64,000 bases of DNA from Enoplolaimus lenunculus (lineage: Eukaryota; Nematoda; Enoplea; Enoplida; Thoracostomopsidae). The stretch covers positions 18,501 to 82,500 of the forward strand of contig JASANG010000330.1 of NCBI GenBank assembly GCA_030248215.1, written 5' to 3'. The notes under the pieces are model-generated. The model searched no databases. It was not told the DNA's origin and was given only the letters and a program-made list of their open reading frames with translations. The position numbers and the translations under genes were made by a program. Positions 60,503 to 64,000 of the stretch are shown piece after piece; the stretch's first letter is position 1, and the number at the start of each line of letters is the position of its first letter.

Positions 60503-61075
60503 GGGCCAATGTTTCCCTAAAGGCCGTCCCATTTTCCCGGGACAGCAATGTACCAGGAGTACATACAAGAAATATAATTGGGACAGCGGGACAGTTGGGA
60601 CAGATGAGACAGTGGGACAGATGGGACAAACGGGACAGTTGGGACAGATGGAACAGTCGGGACAAATGGGACAGATGGGACAGTCGAGACAAATGGGACA
60701 GATAGGACAGTTGGGACACTTGGAACAGTTGCGACAGATGGGACACTTGGGACAGATGGGACAAACGGGACAGATGGGACAGATAGGACAGTTGGGACAC
60801 TTGGAACAGTTGCGACAGATGGGACACTTGGGACAGATGGGACAAACGGGACAGATGGAACAGTCGGGACAAATGGGACAGATGGGACAAACGGAACAGT
60901 TGGGACACTTGGAACAAACGGGACAGATCTGACTTTTGGGACAAACGGGACAATTGGGACGGAATCCTATGTAAATATATGTGCCTGTGCATATGTAAAC
61001 AGGCGCGCATAAGTGTGCACTCCGGGTATATTTCTGTCCCGGGAAATTGGGACGGCCTTTATAGTAACATGGGCC
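60503..61075. mobile_element. GGGACAG-minisatellite MITE, family 3, expanded copy
   Basis: The ends are GGGCCAATGTTTCCCTAAAGG and CCTTTATAGTAACATGGGCC, with GCCGTCCCATTTTCCCGGGA and its inverse inside. The flanking unique segments match 42682-43006 in opposite orientation. The array at 60582-60960 fills the centre. Confidence 0.88.
60582..60960 (+). repeat. 9-base GGGACAGAT-type minisatellite with 81-base higher-order repeat
   Basis: About 40 units of 9 bases with variants GGGACAGAT, GGGACAGTT, GGGACAAAC, GGGACACTT and GGAACAGTT. A block of nine variants repeats exactly after 81 bases (GATAGGACAG at 60701 and 60782). Because 9 is a multiple of 3, both strands stay open (up to 199 codons). 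Confidence 0.92.
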
Positions 61076-61082
61076 ATGATTT

Positions 61083-61282
61083 GGACCCATGTCACTTTAA
61101 GGGGCGTTCAGGTTTCTGATGGATCTATAAAACAGTAGGTTTAGATTTTAGATTACATTTCTTTGCTTAGGCTTAGGCTTAGGCGTAGATTTAGGAACAC
61201 ATTCTTGCAACGCTCAGGCTTACGCTTAGGCTTAGGAATACGCGTAATCTACTGTTACGCCCCTAAAAGTAACAGGACTGGC
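61083..61282. mobile_element. TTAGGC-bearing MITE, family 2
   Basis: It starts GGACCCATGTCACTTTAAGGGG and ends CCCCTAAAAGTAACAGGACTGGCC, cut here to CCCCTAAAAGTAACAGG. Two CTTAGGC blocks are present. It lies only 7 bases after the family 3 element. Confidence 0.8.
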
Positions 61283-61624
61283 CATGACTTGAATAATACT
61301 ATGTGTTTAGGCTTATGCTTAGGCTTATGCGTATGGTTGAGCATTGATTGAAAGTTAGCGTTAGACGTAGGCTTAGGATTAGAATTTTACAATAATAGTA
61401 GTTCGTATAAGACGTTTACAATTTTAACTTTTTACTTGTAGTAATGTATACTATGTATATGTATGGCAATAAAGCCAAAAAAATCTACCATTCAAAATAA
61501 TACACATTTATATAAATTACCACTGACAAGCATATTTATATGTGAATACCAGGGTACAACTGGAGGTCCACCAAGTTTTCCAACAGAACAAATTGACCTT
61601 CGACTGTCTGAGGTAGAAGTAAAA

Positions 61625-62245
61625 GCATATTCCTAAGCCTAAGCCTAAGCGTAAGAATGAGCATATTCCTAAGCCTAAGCCTAAGCGTAAGAATGAGCAT
61701 ATTCTTAAGCCTAAGCCTAAGCGTAAAAATGAGCATATTCCTAAGCCTAAGCCTAAGCGTAAAAATGAGCATATTCCTAAGCCTAAGCCTAAGCGTAAGA
61801 ATGAGCATATTCTTAAGCCTAAGCCTAAGCGTAAAAATGAGCATATTCCTAAGCCTAAGCCTAAGCGTAAGAATGAGCATATTCCTAAGCCTAAGCCTAA
61901 GCCTAAGCGTAAGAATGAGCATATTCTTAAGCCTAAGCCTAAGCGTAAGAATGAGCATATTCCTAAGCATAAGCCTAAGCCTAAGCGTAAGAATGAGCAT
62001 ATTCCTAAGCCTAAGCCTAAGCCTAAGCGTAAGACTGAGCATATTCCTAAGCCTAAGCCTAAGCCTAAGCGTAAGAATGAGCATATTCCTAAGCCTAAGC
62101 CTAAGCCTAAGCGTAAGAATGAGCATATTCTTAAGCCTAAGCCTAAGCGTAAAAATGAGCATATTCCTAAGCCTAAGCCTAAGCGTAAAAATGAGCATAT
62201 TCCTAAGCCTAAGCAGTTTAGGCCTAAGCCGAAGCCATGCAAAAA
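61625..62245 (+). repeat. 36/42-base higher-order array of CCTAAG hexamers
   Basis: About 15 units, each of three or four CCTAAG hexamers plus CGTAAGAATGAGCATATT. Variants are TTCTTAAG for TTCCTAAG and AAAAATGAG for AGAATGAG. The unit is exactly the inner sequence of family 1 elements, but the terminal repeats are missing here. All unit lengths are multiples of 3, so long frames open on both strands. Confidence 0.92.
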
Positions 62246-62468
62246 ATTGAGTCTAAAGCTTGCCGAGGTTACGTCAATTTCGGCAGTAGGATTTATTGTC
62301 AATTTTTAGACAGATGAATCGTGCAATGAGTTTAGTTTCTCGGAGACATTCCGGATTCTTGAACTGCAAAAATTTGTTGTAAAACATAAAATAGCAATTA
62401 TATATTGATAGAATAACATAGATTTATGGTTAAAGTATCCAGTGCAACAATGTTTCTACTACAAGTTT

Positions 62469-62688
62469 GGGCCCATGTCAAAGATCAGGTGTAGAACGTT
62501 TTTCTGTGTGACTGGAATAGAGTAAGCTTAAAGCTTGCGGCTAATTTTTTTGCTTGGCTTAGGTTTAGGCTCAAGCTTAGGCATAGGAATATGCTCTTTC
62601 TTACGCTTAGACTTAGGCTTAGGCATAGGCTTAAGGCTTAAAAATATGCTTATAATAATGTTCCGCCCCTGTTCATTACATTGGCCCA
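62469..62688. mobile_element. TTAGGC-bearing MITE, family 1
   Basis: Complete copy: GGGCCCATGTCAAAGATCAGG and CGCCCCTGTTCATTACATTGG. It contains two hexamer blocks separated by GAATATGCTCTTTCTTACGC. Confidence 0.85.
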
Positions 62689-62861
62689 AATTTGTGCTGA
62701 ACCTCAGAATTTTGGGCCCAAGTTTGCTGTGTCGGTTTCCGACTTTAAATTTTTTCACCTCCAATTGCACAATGTGACATATATAAGTAAACAAAACAAA
62801 ACATTAAAAGACGCCGTCATTTTGGTCACACGCCCAAAATATGCTAAAAACATTGAAAGGA

Positions 62862-63070
62862 CACTGCAAAAAATGGTGAGTCAAATTGACTCTCTCCGAA
62901 ATAGGCTCTACCGGACTACACAAACTGAACCAAATTCGACTTCAATAGATTCAAATTTGACTAGCTAAATCGCACGTTTGACTCTGGCGGAGTCGAATTT
63001 GACTCAGTTTGTGTAGTCCCGTAGAGCCTATTTCGGAGGGAGTCAATTTGACTCGCCATTTTTTGCAGTG
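62862..63070. mobile_element. Palindromic GAGTCAAATTGACTC element, copy g
   Basis: It starts CACTGCAAAAAATGGTGAG and ends CTCGCCATTTTTTGCAGTG. Nearly all motifs of the two arms pair (GACTCTCTCCGAAATAGGC with its inverse). Confidence 0.85.
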
Positions 63071-63477
63071 GATACTAGTAGGATTTTGTGCAAGGTTGTA
63101 TTCGGGACACGGCTTAGGGGGTGTAATGTTTCTTGCCTTTGCAATTTTTGTACGCCAGTGTTTTATGAGCAGATTTACTTATTCAATCATGCGCGACGTC
63201 TACCGGTACTCAGCGTTGGTTTTACTTTATTAATCGCTATTTCGTCCAGGCTGAGAACTGCTATTTGTTCGAAATGACAGATTAGTCTGAACAGCAGATT
63301 GGTCTACGACATATAAGTACATATGCAAAACAGTGTCGCCACTAACAAGGTCGATAAAAATTCGTTAGAATAAAAGTGTGCAACGGGTAGGTTTTGTGTG
63401 AAACTCAAAAACACAAGCTAACAACATTTCGTTTTCACTGTACAGGTTAAAATGAGAAAATATGGATGTAAACCTAC

Positions 63478-63892
63478 TGTTGTGACCGGAATAAGAGGGG
63501 GGACTGATATTTATTTGGCCTCTTCAGAGGGTACTTCCCTGTTATTCGGTTACGGACTGTTATTTAGTTTTAACCCACGCTCCGCCGCCTTTCGTTACTG
63601 ATATATATCCGGTACTGCAACTATCCGTTGTATTAAATGTTTGTTGGTGTTGTGTCAATAGCTTGAGCGATAACGCAAGGTTGTACTTAGGAATGTACTT
63701 TCAAAATTTAAGTACATTTTAAAGTTTCGGCCCATGTTAGGGATAATTGACAATTATGGACTCTAATTATGGTCAAGGGACTCTATCCGCTTACGGACTG
63801 TTATTAGAGATACGAACTCCTATTGGTTGGAACTCAAAATGGGGACCCCCTCTTATTACTCCGCACCCCTATATTCGGATTACTACAGTAAC
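63478..63892 (+). mobile_element. TGTAGTGACCCG element, full length
   Basis: It starts CTGTTGTGACCGGAATAAG and ends ATTCGGATTACTACAG, with all family motifs in order. It has no nested insertion, so it gives the basic length of about 415 bases. Confidence 0.8.
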
Positions 63893-63936
63893 CAGCCAGC
63901 ATGTGTTATCACTGTTTGCAACATAAACCGTACATA

Positions 63937-64000
63937 CACAGCAAAAATGGTGAGTAAAATTGACTCTCTCCGAAATAGGATTTTCCGGACTACACAAACT
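63937..64000. mobile_element. Palindromic GAGTCAAATTGACTC element, copy h, cut by window end
   Basis: It starts CACAGCAAAAATGGTGAG and runs through GACTCTCTCCGAAATAGG to GGACTACACAAACT at the edge. Confidence 0.75.

Noticed and set aside
60459-61090. Open frames of 143-199 codons, Gly-Gln-rich on plus and Cys-Pro-rich on minus
   Set aside because: They follow from the 9-base minisatellite, which keeps all frames open; there is no non-repeat coding part.
61625-62245. True telomere or ancient chromosome-fusion site
   Set aside because: The hexamers are interrupted by a fixed CGTAAGAATGAGCATATT segment that belongs to the transposon family, and similar blocks are scattered over the window.
61517-62302. 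Long open frames on both strands (up to 261 codons) with repeated short motifs
   Set aside because: They arise because the 36/42-base repeat units are multiples of three; the sequence is a tandem array from a transposon interior, not a gene.

Overview
This is an AT-rich, intron-rich animal (metazoan) sequence with five recognisable protein genes set among many short transposons. It is not bacterial: the genes have spliced exons with GT/AG borders and the products are animal-type proteins. Two clues point to a nematode or a close relative. The repeats are full of the hexamer TTAGGC/GCCTAA, the nematode telomere unit, and one gene is an astacin protease followed by a ShK (SXC) domain, an architecture common in nematodes. 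This assignment is an inference and no species is claimed.

Layout. (1) 443-20467, plus strand: most of a BAZ1-family chromatin-remodelling gene, closest to BAZ1B/WSTF. About 25 exons can be joined with consistent splice phases; the N-terminus lies off the left edge. (2) 20500-26080: repeat-rich intergenic DNA. (3) 26178-31720, minus strand: a complete seven-exon aquaporin of AQP8-like type whose last 35 codons and stop lie inside a transposon. (4) 31850-41150: transposons, including a Helentron-type (HINE) insertion inside another element and an array of E2F-like sites. (5) 41254-42174, minus strand: an intronless macrodomain (ADP-ribose hydrolase-like) gene. (6) 44390-46396, minus strand: a complete five-exon ribosomal protein eS12 gene. 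(7) 46400-51700: SINE-like and foldback elements, with weak candidate exons only. (8) 51769-58225 (perhaps to 60089), plus strand: a secreted astacin metalloprotease with signal peptide, propeptide, catalytic domain and ShK domain. (9) 58230-64000: dense transposons, including the two largest tandem arrays.

The genes do not form a pathway. The BAZ1 protein would act in ISWI chromatin remodelling, eS12 in the ribosome, the aquaporin in membranes, the macrodomain protein in ADP-ribose metabolism, and the astacin outside the cell.

The most unusual feature is the mobile DNA. At least three related inverted-repeat families share GGSCCATGT-type ends. They carry telomere-like TTAGGC hexamers, or in one branch a GGGACAG minisatellite, as their internal sequence, and single copies have expanded these into arrays of about 0.4-0.6 kb. 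Other families are two palindromic CACTG(C/T)AAA elements, a TGTAGTGACCCGAATAAG family that hosts nested insertions, TTAA-flanked piggyBac-like elements with a tRNA-like core, and tRNA-derived SINEs. All gene models were assembled by eye from open frames, splice signals and remembered family sequences; no alignment or expression data were used.
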